Assembly (NCBI RefSeq): GCF_900109175.1 | Contig: NZ_FNZE01000010.1 | Location: 1-64,000 of the forward strand | Length of the DNA stretch: 64,000 bases | Direction of reading: 5' to 3' | Source of the DNA: Pseudomonas linyingensis | GTDB taxonomy: Bacteria; Pseudomonadota; Gammaproteobacteria; Pseudomonadales; Pseudomonadaceae | Shown: positions 17,316 to 26,781 of the stretch, piece after piece | Layout of the letters: the number at the start of each line of letters is the position of its first letter | Position numbering within the stretch: the first letter of the stretch is position 1 | Program-made: the position numbers and the translations under genes | Notes under the pieces: generated by a model | Database searches by the model: none | Told to the model about the DNA's origin: nothing | What the model saw: only the letters and a program-made list of their open reading frames with translations

Positions 17316-18760
17316 AATTGCCCCTGTTCGCGCAGGCTGCCTGCGCCACCGACCTGACCATCGCCGAGGCGGTCGACGCCTTCCGTAAGGGCCGCCTGAG
17401 CAGCCGCCAGCTGGTGCAGGCCTGCCTCGAGCGCGCCGAGGCCGGCCGCGAGCTGAACGCCTTCGTCACCCTCGACGCGGCGGGTGCGCTGGCTGCCGCC
17501 GACGCGGCGGACGCCGCGCGCCGCGCCGGGGAGCCGCTCAAGCCGCTGAGCGGCATCCCCATCGTGGTCAAGGACAACATCCACGCCGCCGGCCTGCCGG
17601 CCACCGCCGGCACCCCAGCGCTGGCCGACTTCGTGCCGGCGGAGGACGCGCCGAGCCTGCGTCCGCTGCGCGAGGCCGGCGCCATCGTGCTGGGCAAGAC
17701 CAACATGCACGAGCTGGCCTTCGGCGCCACCGGCTACAACCCGGCGTTCAACACCGGCGAGCTGCTCGGCGTGCGCAACCCCTACGACTTCACCCGCATC
17801 GCCGGCGGCTCGTCCTCCGGCAGTGCGGTAGCTCTGGGCGCACGCATGGCTCTGGCCGCGCTGGGCACCGACACTGGCGGCTCGATGCGCATCCCCTGCG
17901 CGCTGAACGGCTGCGCCTCGCTGCGCCCGAGCCACGGCCGCTACTCGGGCCGCGGGGTGATTCCCATCGCGCCGAGCCGCGACACCGTCGGGCCGATGGC
18001 GCTGTGCATGGCCGACGTCGCCCTGCTCGACGGCCTGATCACCGGCGAGGCCGCGCTGCCGTCGGCAACCCTGGCCGGCCTGCGCCTGGGCATCGCCCCC
18101 GGCTTCTGGCGCGACCTCGACGCCGACACCCGCGCGGTCGCCGAGGCGGCACTGGACAAGCTGCGTGCCGCCGGGGTGACCCTGGTGGAGGTCGCCGAGG
18201 AACGCCTGCAGGCGCTTACCCAGCCGATCGGCACGCTGGTGGTGATCCACGAGGCCCGCCCGGCGATGGAATCCTGGCTGCGCGAGCAGGGGCCGGGCAT
18301 CGACATCGACGAACTGGCCCGCGGCATCGCCAGCCCGGACGTGCAGGCGATCTACCAGCAGCTGGTGCTGCCGAGCCAGGTTCCCGGCGCCGACGGCCTG
18401 GTCGACTCCGCGCCGCTGTACGCGGCGGCCATGGCCAGCGGGCGCCCGGCGCTGCAGGCGCACTACGCCGAGCTGTTCGAACGCCACGCGCTGGACGCCT
18501 TCATCTTCCCGACCACCCCGGTGGTGGCGCCGACGGCCAGCCCCGAGGTCAACGAGCTGGCCTGCTTCGAGCGGCTGATCCGCAACACCGAGCCGTCGGC
18601 CAGTGCCGGCCTGCCGGGCATCCAGCTGCCGGCAGGCCTCGGCGCCGCCAGCGGTCTGCCGGTCGGCCTGGAGCTGGACGGCCCGGCTGGCAGCGACCGC
18701 CGCCTGCTGGCCATCGGCATCGCCCTGGAGGCGGTGCTGGGACGCATCCCGCGAGCCTGA
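17312..18760 (+). CDS. amidase-signature family hydrolase (copy 2)
   Basis: The 482-residue amidase has K87 (IVVKDN), the GGSSSG serines (about 166-169) and nucleophile S191 in TDTGGSMR, so the triad is intact. It differs substantially from copy 1 at 12,469 and is not a recent duplicate. Sequence near the active site (SGIPIVVKDNIHAAGLPATAG) resembles indoleacetamide/mandelamide-type hydrolases. It is coupled by an ATGA overlap to the racemase-fold gene. Two distinct amidases in a ring-cleavage cluster suggest a nitrogen-bearing substrate or intermediate. Confidence 0.88.
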   Translation: MKLPLFAQAACATDLTIAEAVDAFRKGRLSSRQLVQACLERAEAGRELNAFVTLDAAGALAAADAADAARRAGEPLKPLSGIPIVVKDNIHAAGLPATAGTPALADFVPAEDAPSLRPLREAGAIVLGKTNMHELAFGATGYNPAFNTGELLGVRNPYDFTRIAGGSSSGSAVALGARMALAALGTDTGGSMRIPCALNGCASLRPSHGRYSGRGVIPIAPSRDTVGPMALCMADVALLDGLITGEAALPSATLAGLRLGIAPGFWRDLDADTRAVAEAALDKLRAAGVTLVEVAEERLQALTQPIGTLVVIHEARPAMESWLREQGPGIDIDELARGIASPDVQAIYQQLVLPSQVPGADGLVDSAPLYAAAMASGRPALQAHYAELFERHALDAFIFPTTPVVAPTASPEVNELACFERLIRNTEPSASAGLPGIQLPAGLGAASGLPVGLELDGPAGSDRRLLAIGIALEAVLGRIPRA

Positions 18761-18803
18761 CATCAGCGCGCGCGGGGCAGTCCCGCGCCATGAGGAGTAG
18801 CGC

Positions 18804-19562
18804 ATGAATCTGGATTACCAACTGGATGGCCGGGTGGTCATCGTAACCGGCGGCGGCAGCGGCATGGGCCGCGATGCCAGCCTGGCGCTGGCCCGCGCCG
18901 GCGCCCGCGTGGTGATCGGCAACCGCAGCGCCGAGGCGGGCCTGGCGGTGGTCGAGGAGATCATCGCGGCCGGCGGCCAGGCAGCGTTCCGCGTCACCGA
19001 CGTGGCCAACCCCGCCGACTGCGAGGCGCTGGTCGCCCTGGCGATGCAGTGTTTCGGCCGCGTCGACGGCGCCTTCAACAACGCCGGCCTGCAGCGCGCG
19101 TTCAACGACGTGCACGAGACGCCGGTCGAGGACTTCTCCGAAGTCATCGACATCAACCTCAAGGGCGTCCTGTACATGATGAAGTACGAGATCGCCGCCA
19201 TGCTGCAGAGCGGCGGCGGGGCCATCGTCAACAACGCCTCGATCTTCGGCCTCAAGGCCATGCCGCACACGGCCTACTACGTAGCCGCCAAGCACGGCAT
19301 CGTCGGCGCCACCCGCGCCGCCGCGCTGGACTACGCGACCCGTGGCATCCGCATCAATGCGGTGTGCCCGGGGCCGATCAAGACGCCGAGCTACGACCGC
19401 GTCACCGGCGGCGACGAGCACATGTACGACGACGGCGTGCCGATGCGCCGCATCGGCCGCCCCGAGGAGGTCAGCGCCGCCCTGCTGTGGCTGCTGTCGG
19501 ATCAGTCCTCCTACGTCACCGGCACCAGCATCTCGGTGGATGGCGGGATGTCCGCCGAATAG
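18804..19562 (+). CDS. short-chain dehydrogenase/reductase
   Basis: The 252-residue classical SDR has TGGGSGMG (cofactor binding), NNAG, a catalytic Ser in NNASIFG and the YxxxK pair in YYVAAK, ending SVDGGMSAE. It lies between amidase 2 and the extradiol dioxygenase. It may dehydrogenate a cis-diol or a hydroxy group to make the catechol-type substrate of the next enzyme. GAGGAG precedes the start. The substrate is not evident from sequence. Confidence 0.85.
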   Translation: MNLDYQLDGRVVIVTGGGSGMGRDASLALARAGARVVIGNRSAEAGLAVVEEIIAAGGQAAFRVTDVANPADCEALVALAMQCFGRVDGAFNNAGLQRAFNDVHETPVEDFSEVIDINLKGVLYMMKYEIAAMLQSGGGAIVNNASIFGLKAMPHTAYYVAAKHGIVGATRAAALDYATRGIRINAVCPGPIKTPSYDRVTGGDEHMYDDGVPMRRIGRPEEVSAALLWLLSDQSSYVTGTSISVDGGMSAE

Positions 19563-19616
19563 TCGCCGGCCGCCGCGTGCCTGGCGCGCGGTGGCCATGC
19601 AGAGGAGAACGACAAG

Positions 19617-20576
19617 ATGATCAAGGCATTGAGCTACGTGGTGGTGCACACCCCGCACCTGGCGGAGTGGCTGAAGATGGCCGGCGAGCATATCGGCATG
19701 CAGGTCGATATCGTGCAGCCCGGCGAATGCGCGCGGCTGCGCGTGGACGAGAAGGTGCAGCGCTTCGTGCTGCAGGCCGTCGACGGCGAGTCCTCGATGG
19801 TCATGGGCCTGGAGGCCAGCGATGCGGCCGCCTTCGCGCAGGCACGCCAGGCGCTGCAGCAGGCCGGCTACCAGACCCGCCCGGGCAGCGGCGAGGAAAT
19901 CGCCCTGCGCGGGGTCGCCGATCTGTTTCATTTCGACGATCCGGACGGCTGCCGCGTCGAGGTCGCCTTGGGCCTTGCGGACGCCACCACGCCCTTCGTC
20001 CCCGGTCGTCCGCTGGGGGGCTTCCGCACCGGCGACATGGGCCTGGGCCACGTCGCCTTCATCACCCCCAAGTTCGATGAGATGTGCCACCTGTACAAGG
20101 AGGTGCTGCAGTTCAAGGTCAGCGACTACACCAGCGTGCCGTTCAAGGTCGAGTTCCTTCACGTCAACCCGCGCCACCACACCCTCGGCATCGCCTACAC
20201 CGGCGGCCCGCGCAAGCTCTACCACCTGATGCTCGAGTACAACGACTTCGACGACCTCGGCCGCGCCCACGACATCGCCCTGGAAAATCCCGACTGCATC
20301 GGCGTCACCCTCGGCCGCCACATCAATGACCACGTGACCTCGTTCTACCTGAAGAATCCCGATGGCTGGATGCTGGAGCTCGGCTGGGCGGCGCGCACCA
20401 TCGGCCCCGACTGGCAGGTCGAGGAACTCTCCGGCATGAGCCTGTGGGGCCACGATCGCACCTGGCTGCCGGCGGACAAGCGCGAGCATGCCCGGCAGAT
20501 TCTCAAGGATCTCTCCAAGCGCGGTCTGCGCGCCCCCGTAGTAACCACCAGCCAAACCGCCAAGGTGAGCCAATGA
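19617..20576 (+). CDS. type I extradiol (catechol 2,3-) dioxygenase, HsaC/TesB/BphC-like
   Basis: The 319-residue two-domain VOC-fold protein has iron ligands H145 (GLGHVAF), H203 (LYHLML) and E254 (MLELGW), plus the RHHT motif of BphC-type enzymes. It would cleave a catechol next to the two hydroxyls. In steroid pathways the equivalent enzyme opens ring A of the 3,4-dihydroxy seco-steroid. A 4-bp overlap with a C-C hydrolase gene supports a consecutive meta-cleavage step. A second extradiol enzyme lies at 50,423. A short C-terminal extension beyond residue 300 is unusual. Confidence 0.9.
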   Translation: MIKALSYVVVHTPHLAEWLKMAGEHIGMQVDIVQPGECARLRVDEKVQRFVLQAVDGESSMVMGLEASDAAAFAQARQALQQAGYQTRPGSGEEIALRGVADLFHFDDPDGCRVEVALGLADATTPFVPGRPLGGFRTGDMGLGHVAFITPKFDEMCHLYKEVLQFKVSDYTSVPFKVEFLHVNPRHHTLGIAYTGGPRKLYHLMLEYNDFDDLGRAHDIALENPDCIGVTLGRHINDHVTSFYLKNPDGWMLELGWAARTIGPDWQVEELSGMSLWGHDRTWLPADKREHARQILKDLSKRGLRAPVVTTSQTAKVSQ

Positions 20577-21436
20577 CCACCCTTACTGCCGCTCCCGCCG
20601 CCTCCCCGGAGGTGGCCAACAGCCTCCAGGTCGGCGACTGCACGATCAACTACCACGACCAGGGCCAGGGCGAAGCCATCCTGCTGATCCACGGCTCCGG
20701 TCCCGGCGTGACCGCCTGGGCCAACTGGCGCGGGGTGATCCCGGCGCTGTCCCAGCAGGCCCGGGTGATCGCTCCCGACATGCTTGGTTTCGGCTACACC
20801 CGCTGCCCGATGGACCGCCCGCTCGATCCGGACGCCTGGGTGGCGCAGCTGGTCGGCCTGCTCGACGCCCTGGACATCCCCAAGGTGTCGGTGGTCGGCA
20901 ACTCCTTCGGCGGCGCCATCGCCCTGGCTTTCGCCCTGCGCCATCCCGAGCGGGTCAACCGTCTGGTGCTGATGGGCGCCGCCGGCCTGTCGTTCCCCCT
21001 CACCGAGGGCCTCGACAAGGTGTGGGGCTACCAGCCCTCCCTGGAGGCGATGCGCGAGCTGATGAAGGTGTTCGCCTTCGACCACAGCATCATCACCGAC
21101 GACCTGGTGCGCATGCGCTTTGATGCGAGCATTCGCGACGACGTGCAGACCCGCTTTGCCCAGCTGTTCCCGGCGCCCCGCCAGCAGGGCATCGAGATGC
21201 TCGCAGTGGACGAGGCAGCGCTGCGCCATTTGCCGCAGCCGACCCTGATCATCCACGGCCGCGACGACCAGGTGATCCCGCTCGAGACTTCCGAGCGGCT
21301 GATCCGCCTGATCCCCCATGCCCAGCTGCACGTGTTCGGCGAATGCGGCCACTGGGTGCAAATCGAGCAGGCCGCGGCCTTCAGCCGACTGCTCATCGAC
21401 TTCCTGTGCGCCGAGCGCAAGGAGAGCAATGTATGA
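20573..21436 (+). CDS. meta-cleavage product C-C bond hydrolase (HsaD/TesD/BphD-like)
   Basis: The 287-residue alpha/beta-hydrolase has nucleophile S111 in GNSFGG, the Asp of HGRDDQV and the His of CGHWVQIE. HGSGPGVTAW forms the oxyanion-hole region typical of BphD, MhpC and HsaD. It should hydrolyse the ring-opened product of the preceding dioxygenase to a dienoate and an acid. It overlaps genes on both sides by 4 bp. Confidence 0.92.
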   Translation: MTTLTAAPAASPEVANSLQVGDCTINYHDQGQGEAILLIHGSGPGVTAWANWRGVIPALSQQARVIAPDMLGFGYTRCPMDRPLDPDAWVAQLVGLLDALDIPKVSVVGNSFGGAIALAFALRHPERVNRLVLMGAAGLSFPLTEGLDKVWGYQPSLEAMRELMKVFAFDHSIITDDLVRMRFDASIRDDVQTRFAQLFPAPRQQGIEMLAVDEAALRHLPQPTLIIHGRDDQVIPLETSERLIRLIPHAQLHVFGECGHWVQIEQAAAFSRLLIDFLCAERKESNV

Positions 21437-21879
21437 ACAAGGAAACCATTCGCGGCCGCTGGAACATCCTGTCCTGGGAGCAGCTTTACGACGATGGCCG
21501 TGTCGTCCATCCGATGGGCAAGGAGCTGGAAGGCTTCATCGAGTACAGCCCCTTCGGCATGTTCTGCGCGATCGCCAAGAAAAACCGCGAGCACTTCACC
21601 ACCGGCGGGCAGTGGTCGGCCAGCGATGCGGAGAAAGCCGCCGCCTATGGCAGCTACCTGACCTACGCCGGGCCGTACGACGTCGAAGGTGACACCGTTC
21701 AACACCATGTCCGCCACAGCCTGTTTCCGAACTGGGAGGGAGGTTCACAGCGCCGCAAGGCAGTATTGGAGGGTGGCGTGTTGTCTCTCACTGCGCGCCT
21801 GGAGGAGGGGACCTCGGAGGCGCGTACCGCGAGGTTGGTGTGGACGCGAGCACTGCCTGCGGTTGACGGACCTCGATGA
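21433..21879 (+). CDS. lipocalin-like domain protein
   Basis: The 148-residue protein has the Lipocalin_5 pattern: a start like IRGRWNILSWEQLYDDGRV, a central GFIEYSPFGMFCAI, and Y-AGPYDVEGDTVQHHV. No signal peptide is seen, so it is cytoplasmic. Small proteins of this type often end catabolic operons and may bind a hydrophobic intermediate (inference). It overlaps the hydrolase by 4 bp and is the last gene before a strong hairpin. Confidence 0.75.
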   Translation: MNKETIRGRWNILSWEQLYDDGRVVHPMGKELEGFIEYSPFGMFCAIAKKNREHFTTGGQWSASDAEKAAAYGSYLTYAGPYDVEGDTVQHHVRHSLFPNWEGGSQRRKAVLEGGVLSLTARLEEGTSEARTARLVWTRALPAVDGPR

Positions 21880-22017
21880 TTGCCCCTCCCTGAATGTCAC
21901 TTTCCGGTGCCAATGAACCTCAGGTCGCTCCCTCGGAAACTCTGCCACGATACTCCACGGGCCAGTTGTCTGGAGTTTGCCGGGGGTGCTTCTTTGCGGC
22001 GAACCTTGATTGACCTG

Positions 22018-22049
22018 CAACTGACGTCGCATCAATGCGGCGTCAGTTG
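22018..22049. terminator. bidirectional hairpin between convergent genes
   Basis: A 15-bp stem (CAACTGACGTCGCAT with ATGCGGCGTCAGTTG, one G-T pair) and a 2-nt loop lie between the lipocalin-like gene (+) and the hypothetical gene at 22,056 (-). The T-richness downstream is weak, but the position suits termination from both sides. Confidence 0.6.
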
Positions 22050-22055
22050 CATGAT

Positions 22056-22814
22056 TTATTGTTGGGCGGCAATGATTCTGGTGTCGGTCAGGCTGTTCAA
22101 TCGAGTCACGCTCCTTCCCAGGTATATTGCGGCGCTGCGTGGAACCAGCTTCTGATCGGGGTGGAGCAGGCGCGGGCGGATGAAGTTGTAGTCGGTGCGT
22201 ATTTTTTCAAGCTCGTCTTTCGAGGCAGGGAGCTGGTCAAGCAGCGTCGCGTGCCGGGCATCTATTCTCTGGTCGATTTCCTGGAAAACATCCTCGTGGA
22301 AGTCGATGGAGAATATGCCAAGTCCAATGAATGCCTGGGTTTCGTAGAGGAGAAGCATGCGGCTTATGTCAAGGCTTTGCTGGTTGAGGTTGGCGGTAGC
22401 CGGATCTGTTGCAGGGGCTTTTTCATAGGCTGAGGCAACGATCTTTTCGAATGTCCCATGCTCGCGCAGGATGGGATTTATCCAGCGCGAGTATTGCTCG
22501 TGCGCATCTTTTGGCTGTTGCTCAAGCTGTTCGATCGCTGACTGTATTCTTTGTAGTGAATTGGCGATCTCCATGTTTTCAGGAGTGTCTTCCAGCATTT
22601 TTTGCAGGTGAGTGAGGTTCTGCCGATAGGCTTCCTTCGCCTCTGGGTCGAAAGTGGCTGCAGCGTCGTGATTGTTGAAGTGAACCAGCAGGTTCGAACA
22701 GAGTAAAAAGCCAGTGATGCGGATCTCGTGCAGACGCTGGTCGGCAGTCGGTCCTGCCCAGGCGGGGATGCTGAGAGTCAAAATGAAAAGAATCGATAGT
22801 AAACGGGAAAACAT
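22056..22814 (-). CDS. hypothetical exported protein
   Basis: The 252-residue product has a clear signal peptide (MFSRLLSILFILTLSIPAWA) and an alpha-helical, charged mature part with no motif I recognise. Base composition is lower in GC than the flanking catabolic genes, which suggests a separate origin. GGAG precedes the ATG. It is convergent with the lipocalin-like gene and appears unrelated to the pathway. Confidence 0.7.
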   Translation of the reverse strand: MFSRLLSILFILTLSIPAWAGPTADQRLHEIRITGFLLCSNLLVHFNNHDAAATFDPEAKEAYRQNLTHLQKMLEDTPENMEIANSLQRIQSAIEQLEQQPKDAHEQYSRWINPILREHGTFEKIVASAYEKAPATDPATANLNQQSLDISRMLLLYETQAFIGLGIFSIDFHEDVFQEIDQRIDARHATLLDQLPASKDELEKIRTDYNFIRPRLLHPDQKLVPRSAAIYLGRSVTRLNSLTDTRIIAAQQ

Positions 22815-23156
22815 GGGTGAATCTCCTGTTTTTATTGTTTTTGCGTGCGATTTTATGGTGTTAAAAGGATTGATTGGTTGTTGGTGTTATTCGGTGTGCG
22901 TGCCATTCTGAATTGATAATGGTGAGTCAGGCATTCAACGGATTTTTCAGGTGTTGAGCCTCCATGTGGGTTGGGCTGTTCCGGTCAAGAGGAGTCTAGG
23001 GTAGGCTGCTGAGTGTGCGTGGGCAGCATGTATAGCAGCATTTTTCTGCTGGATTTTTATAGTCCAATTGGACGATGCTTAAGTTGTTTTGCTATGTAGA
23101 ATCCGTATGCAGTTTCGGTCATTCCTTGTCGGATTGAGGCATGCGGAGTGGATATC
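22815..23156. other. 342-bp AT-richer intergenic region
   Basis: No gene, repeat or recognisable operator is seen. It separates two divergently transcribed small genes and likely carries both promoters. Confidence 0.4.
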
Positions 23157-23324
23157 ATGAAATTAGAAAAACAAAAAATATGGCTCGTAATATCTTTTTT
23201 TCTGCTTGGTTTTTTGGTTTTGCCGTACATTTATGATCCGTATGCAGGAAAGGGTGTCAATGATGGAATGATGGGCTTGATTCTGTCGCGGATCGGGTTG
23301 GCGCAATTTTTTGGCGGATTTTGA
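23157..23324 (+). CDS. small single-helix membrane protein (55 aa)
   Basis: A 55-codon gene starts MKLEKQKIWLVISFFLLGFL, has one transmembrane helix (about 8-25), then a short periplasmic tail ending AQFFGGF. GGAG lies eight bases ahead of the ATG and a perfect intrinsic terminator lies 43 bp behind the stop, so it is probably a real gene. The low GC content matches its neighbour at 22,056. No function is recognised. Confidence 0.6.
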   Translation: MKLEKQKIWLVISFFLLGFLVLPYIYDPYAGKGVNDGMMGLILSRIGLAQFFGGF

Positions 23325-23367
23325 GTTTCGATTGAGTTGTAGAAAGAACATGTTGGGCGTGATTTTC

Positions 23368-23397
23368 GGCATCTTCACAAGAGATGCCGTTTTTTTT
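23368..23397 (+). terminator. Rho-independent terminator
   Basis: GGCATCT pairs with AGATGCC across a 7-nt loop, followed by G and eight T residues. It terminates the small membrane-protein gene. Confidence 0.9.
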
Positions 23398-23424
23398 GGT
23401 TGAAAAACCAGTTCGGGTGATCGC

Positions 23425-24741
23425 TCAGAGTGTTCGGCAGGCCAGCGCCGCTTCCTGCCTGACCGTAAGTCCGTATACCCGCCACAGCAGGAAGATCGGC
23501 AGGCTGACGGTTGCGCTGATCGCCAGCAGGGCGTAGCGCAGAGACTCGGCGCCGAAGGCCGGTTGCAGCAGGTCGCTGAGAATGCCGGTGGTCAGCGGGC
23601 CGAGGCCGACGCCGAGCAGGGTGGAAAGGATGGTTTGCATGGCCATGGCGGTACCACGCCGGTCGGGGGCGACCAGGTGGGTGACCAGGGTGAAGGACGG
23701 CGCGACCCACCACACCGAGAAGAAGCAGGCAACGGCGCAGCAGAGCATGGCGGTGGGCAAGGCCACACTGCCGAACTGGGCCAGGGTGGAGGTCGGCCAG
23801 AGCAGGTAGGCGGCCATCGCCAGGCCGCCGATCAGGTTGCCCAGCAGCGGAATACCGATCAGCCAGTGGCGGTTGTGTTGCGCCAGGCGGTCAGTCAGCC
23901 AGCCGCTGAACAGCGTACCGATGCCCGAGGCGCCGCCGGCGACCAGGCCGGCGAGCAGCCCGGCGTGTTGCAGCGACAGGTCATGGGAGCGCACCAGGAA
24001 GCTGGCGTTCCACATGGCGAAGGCATAGCCGCTGAGGGTGGTGAAACCGCTGGCGAGCAGCAGGCAGCGCAGCGCGGGCTCGCGCCACAGATCGAGCGCG
24101 CTACGCAGCATGCCCTGCGGGGCGGTCGGCGTGTGGTTCAGCTCCCAGCGTCCGCGTTGCGGCTCGTGCACGCTGATGGCCAGCAGCACGGCGATCAGCA
24201 GGCCCGGCAGGCCGATGAGCAGGAAGGCACTGCGCCAGCCGTGGGTTTCCACCAGCCAGGCGCCGACGCTCAGGCCGATGATCGCCGAGAAGGTCGGAGC
24301 CGCGGTGAAGCAGCTGATGGCGAACGAGCGGCGGTGCGGCGGATAGAGGTCGGCGATCAGCGACATTGAGGTCGGTGTCGTCGGCGATTCCGCCACCGCC
24401 ACCGCCATGCGCGCCAGCACCAGCACCACGAAGCTGCCGGCCAGGCCGCAGAGCATGGTCGCCAGTGCCCAGAGCAGGCACGCGCCGGCCAGCAGGCGGG
24501 TACGCGGCATGCGGTCGGCCAGGCGCCCGGCCGGCAGGCCGAGCACCGCGTAGATGACGGCGAAGGCCAGGCCGGAGATCAGTCCCATGGCGCTGTCGCT
24601 GGCACCGAACTCGCGCTTGATCGGCTCGATCATCACCGCCAGTACCTGACGGCCGACGAAGGAGTCGGCATACATCAGGGCCAGCAGGAACAGCAGACCG
24701 TGGCTGCGCCACAGGCCGGGGGAAGTCGTTGCACGGGCCAT
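23425..24741 (-). CDS. MFS transporter
   Basis: The 438-residue protein has about twelve hydrophobic segments and the loop 2-3 motif GRLADRMPRTRLL of the major facilitator superfamily. It heads toward the minus-strand hydratase/aldolase operon and is its last gene. Uptake or efflux of an aromatic or steroid acid is likely; the sequence does not decide between them. AAGGA seven bases upstream supports the ATG at 24,741 over the preceding GTG. Confidence 0.85.
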   Translation of the reverse strand: MARATTSPGLWRSHGLLFLLALMYADSFVGRQVLAVMIEPIKREFGASDSAMGLISGLAFAVIYAVLGLPAGRLADRMPRTRLLAGACLLWALATMLCGLAGSFVVLVLARMAVAVAESPTTPTSMSLIADLYPPHRRSFAISCFTAAPTFSAIIGLSVGAWLVETHGWRSAFLLIGLPGLLIAVLLAISVHEPQRGRWELNHTPTAPQGMLRSALDLWREPALRCLLLASGFTTLSGYAFAMWNASFLVRSHDLSLQHAGLLAGLVAGGASGIGTLFSGWLTDRLAQHNRHWLIGIPLLGNLIGGLAMAAYLLWPTSTLAQFGSVALPTAMLCCAVACFFSVWWVAPSFTLVTHLVAPDRRGTAMAMQTILSTLLGVGLGPLTTGILSDLLQPAFGAESLRYALLAISATVSLPIFLLWRVYGLTVRQEAALACRTL

Positions 24742-24793
24742 CACAGAGTCCTTCTGACGGGAAGGGCCTGGCGGCCCGTGGTTGGGTGGGCGA

Positions 24794-25825
24794 TCAGCTG
24801 GCCGCTTGACGCTGGCGGGCCAGGGTCATCGCGGTGTCCTCGATCATGTCCTCCTGGCCGCCGACCATGCCGCGGCGACCCATCTCGACGAGGATCTCGC
24901 GGGCCGACACGCCGTACTTCTTCTCGGCGCGCTTGGCGAACAGCAGGAAGGAGCCGTAGACCCCGGCGTAGCCCATGGTCAGGGCATCGCGGTCACTGCG
25001 GATCGGGAAGTCCATGATCGGCACCACCCGGTCTTCGGCCACATCCTGGATGCCGAACACGCTTACGCCGGTCTCGATGCCCATGCGATCGCACACCGCG
25101 ACGAGGATCTCCATCGGCGTGTTGCCGGCCCCGGCGCCGAGGCCGGCGCAGGCGGCGTCGATGCGGGTGGCGCCGGCGCCGATGGCGGCGATGGAGTTGG
25201 ACACGCCCATTGCCAGGTTGTGGTGGCCGTGGAAGCCGATCTCGGTGGCCGGATCGAGTACCGCGCGCAGCGCGGCGATCCGCGCGGCCACGTCATCGGG
25301 CAGCATGTAGCCGGCCGAGTCGGTGATGTACACGCAGTTGGCGCCGTAGCTCTCCATCAGCTTGCCCTGCTTGGCCAGCCCTTCCGGACTGTTCATGTGC
25401 GCCATCATCAGGAAGCCGACGGTGTCCATCTCCAGCTGGCGGGCGATGCTGATGTGCTGCTCGGAGACGTCCGCCTCGGTGCAGTGGGTGGCCACGCGGA
25501 TGGTGTGCACGCCCAGGTCGCGGGCCATGCGCAGGTGGTCGACGGTGCCGATGCCCGGCAGCAGCAGGGCGGAGACCTTGGCCTGCTTCATCAGCGGGAT
25601 CACCGCCGACAGGTATTCCTCGTCGCTGTGCGCCGGGAAGCCGTAGTTCACCGAGCGTCCGCCCAGGCCGTCGCCGTGGGTGACCTCGATCAGCGGCACG
25701 CCGGCGGCGTCCAGGCCGCTGGCGATGTCCTTCATCTGCTGCAGGCTGATCTGGTGGCGCTTGGGATGCATGCCGTCGCGCAGGCACATGTCGTGGACGG
25801 TGATTTTCTTGCCGCGAAGATCCAT
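24794..25825 (-). CDS. dmpG: 4-hydroxy-2-oxovalerate aldolase (HsaF/DmpG type)
   Basis: The 343-residue HMGL-like TIM barrel has the metal and substrate motifs CLRDGMH near the N terminus and HGHHN further on, plus a C-terminal MVGGQEDMI communication region. It cleaves 4-hydroxy-2-oxoacids to pyruvate and an aldehyde and channels the aldehyde to its partner dehydrogenase, encoded 10 bp upstream in the operon. In steroid catabolism the corresponding HsaF/TesG-type enzyme acts on 4-hydroxy-2-oxohexanoate. A second copy ends at position 87. Confidence 0.95.
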   Translation of the reverse strand: MDLRGKKITVHDMCLRDGMHPKRHQISLQQMKDIASGLDAAGVPLIEVTHGDGLGGRSVNYGFPAHSDEEYLSAVIPLMKQAKVSALLLPGIGTVDHLRMARDLGVHTIRVATHCTEADVSEQHISIARQLEMDTVGFLMMAHMNSPEGLAKQGKLMESYGANCVYITDSAGYMLPDDVAARIAALRAVLDPATEIGFHGHHNLAMGVSNSIAAIGAGATRIDAACAGLGAGAGNTPMEILVAVCDRMGIETGVSVFGIQDVAEDRVVPIMDFPIRSDRDALTMGYAGVYGSFLLFAKRAEKKYGVSAREILVEMGRRGMVGGQEDMIEDTAMTLARQRQAAS

Positions 25826-25835
25826 GGTCGGTTCC

Positions 25836-26756
25836 TTAGGCGAGGGCGGGTTGCGGGGCGAGGGTCAGTTCGCCCTTGAGGATTTCCTCGGCGAACATCT
25901 CGGCGGTGCGCGCGGCGGCGGCGGTCATGATGTCGAGGTTGCCGGCGTACTTGGGCAGGTAGTCGCCCAAGCCTTCGACCTCCATGAAGATCGACACGCG
26001 GTTACCGTCGAACACCGGGCCGTTGACCAGCTTGTAGCCGGGCACGTACTGCTGGACCTGCTCGATCATCGCCAGGATCGCGGCGGTGATGGCCGCCTGG
26101 TCGGGCTCGGACTCGGTCAGGCAATGCACGGTATCGCGCATGATCAGCGGCGGCTCGGCCGGGTTGATGACGATGATCGCCTTGCCCTGCTTGGCGCCGC
26201 CGACCTTCTCGATGGCGCCGGCGGTGGTGCGGGTGAATTCGTCGATGTTCTTGCGGGTGCCAGGGCCGACCGACTTGGAGGCGGCGGTGGCGACGATCTC
26301 GGCGTACTCCACCGGCTGCACGCTGGACACCGCCGCGACCAGCGGGATGGTCGCCTGGCCGCCGCAGGTGACCATGTTGACGTTCATCGCCCCGGCCTTG
26401 AGGTTGTGCTTGAGGTTGACCGGCGGCACGCAGTAGGGGCCGATGGCCGCCGGGGTCAGGTCGATCATCAGCACGCCCAGCTCATTGAGCTTGCGGCTGT
26501 TCTCGGCGTGTACGTAAGCCGAGGTGGCGTCGAAGGCGATCTGGATGTTGTCTTCCAACACGTGGGGCAACAGGCCGTCGACGCCATCGCTGGTGGTCTT
26601 CAGGCCCAGCTCGCGGGCGCGGGCCAGGCCCTCGGAGGTGGCGTCGATGCCGACCATCCACACCGGCTCCAGCACCGGGCTGCGCTTGAGCTTGTAGAGA
26701 AGGTCGGTGCCGATGTTGCCCGGCCCGATCAGCGCACATCTGATCTTCTTGGTCAT
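25836..26756 (-). CDS. dmpF: acetaldehyde/propanal dehydrogenase (acylating)
   Basis: The 306-residue protein has a Rossmann start ([14 protein letters not shown]) and catalytic Cys in [10 protein letters not shown], as in DmpF and HsaG. It converts the aldolase-released aldehyde to the acyl-CoA with NAD+ and forms a heterotetramer with the aldolase. Gene order hydratase-dehydrogenase-aldolase is typical of meta-cleavage lower pathways. The steroid version handles propionaldehyde. Confidence 0.95.
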   Translation of the reverse strand: MTKKIRCALIGPGNIGTDLLYKLKRSPVLEPVWMVGIDATSEGLARARELGLKTTSDGVDGLLPHVLEDNIQIAFDATSAYVHAENSRKLNELGVLMIDLTPAAIGPYCVPPVNLKHNLKAGAMNVNMVTCGGQATIPLVAAVSSVQPVEYAEIVATAASKSVGPGTRKNIDEFTRTTAGAIEKVGGAKQGKAIIVINPAEPPLIMRDTVHCLTESEPDQAAITAAILAMIEQVQQYVPGYKLVNGPVFDGNRVSIFMEVEGLGDYLPKYAGNLDIMTAAAARTAEMFAEEILKGELTLAPQPALA

Positions 26757-26781
26757 GGTTTCGCTCTCGAAAAGGGGGACT

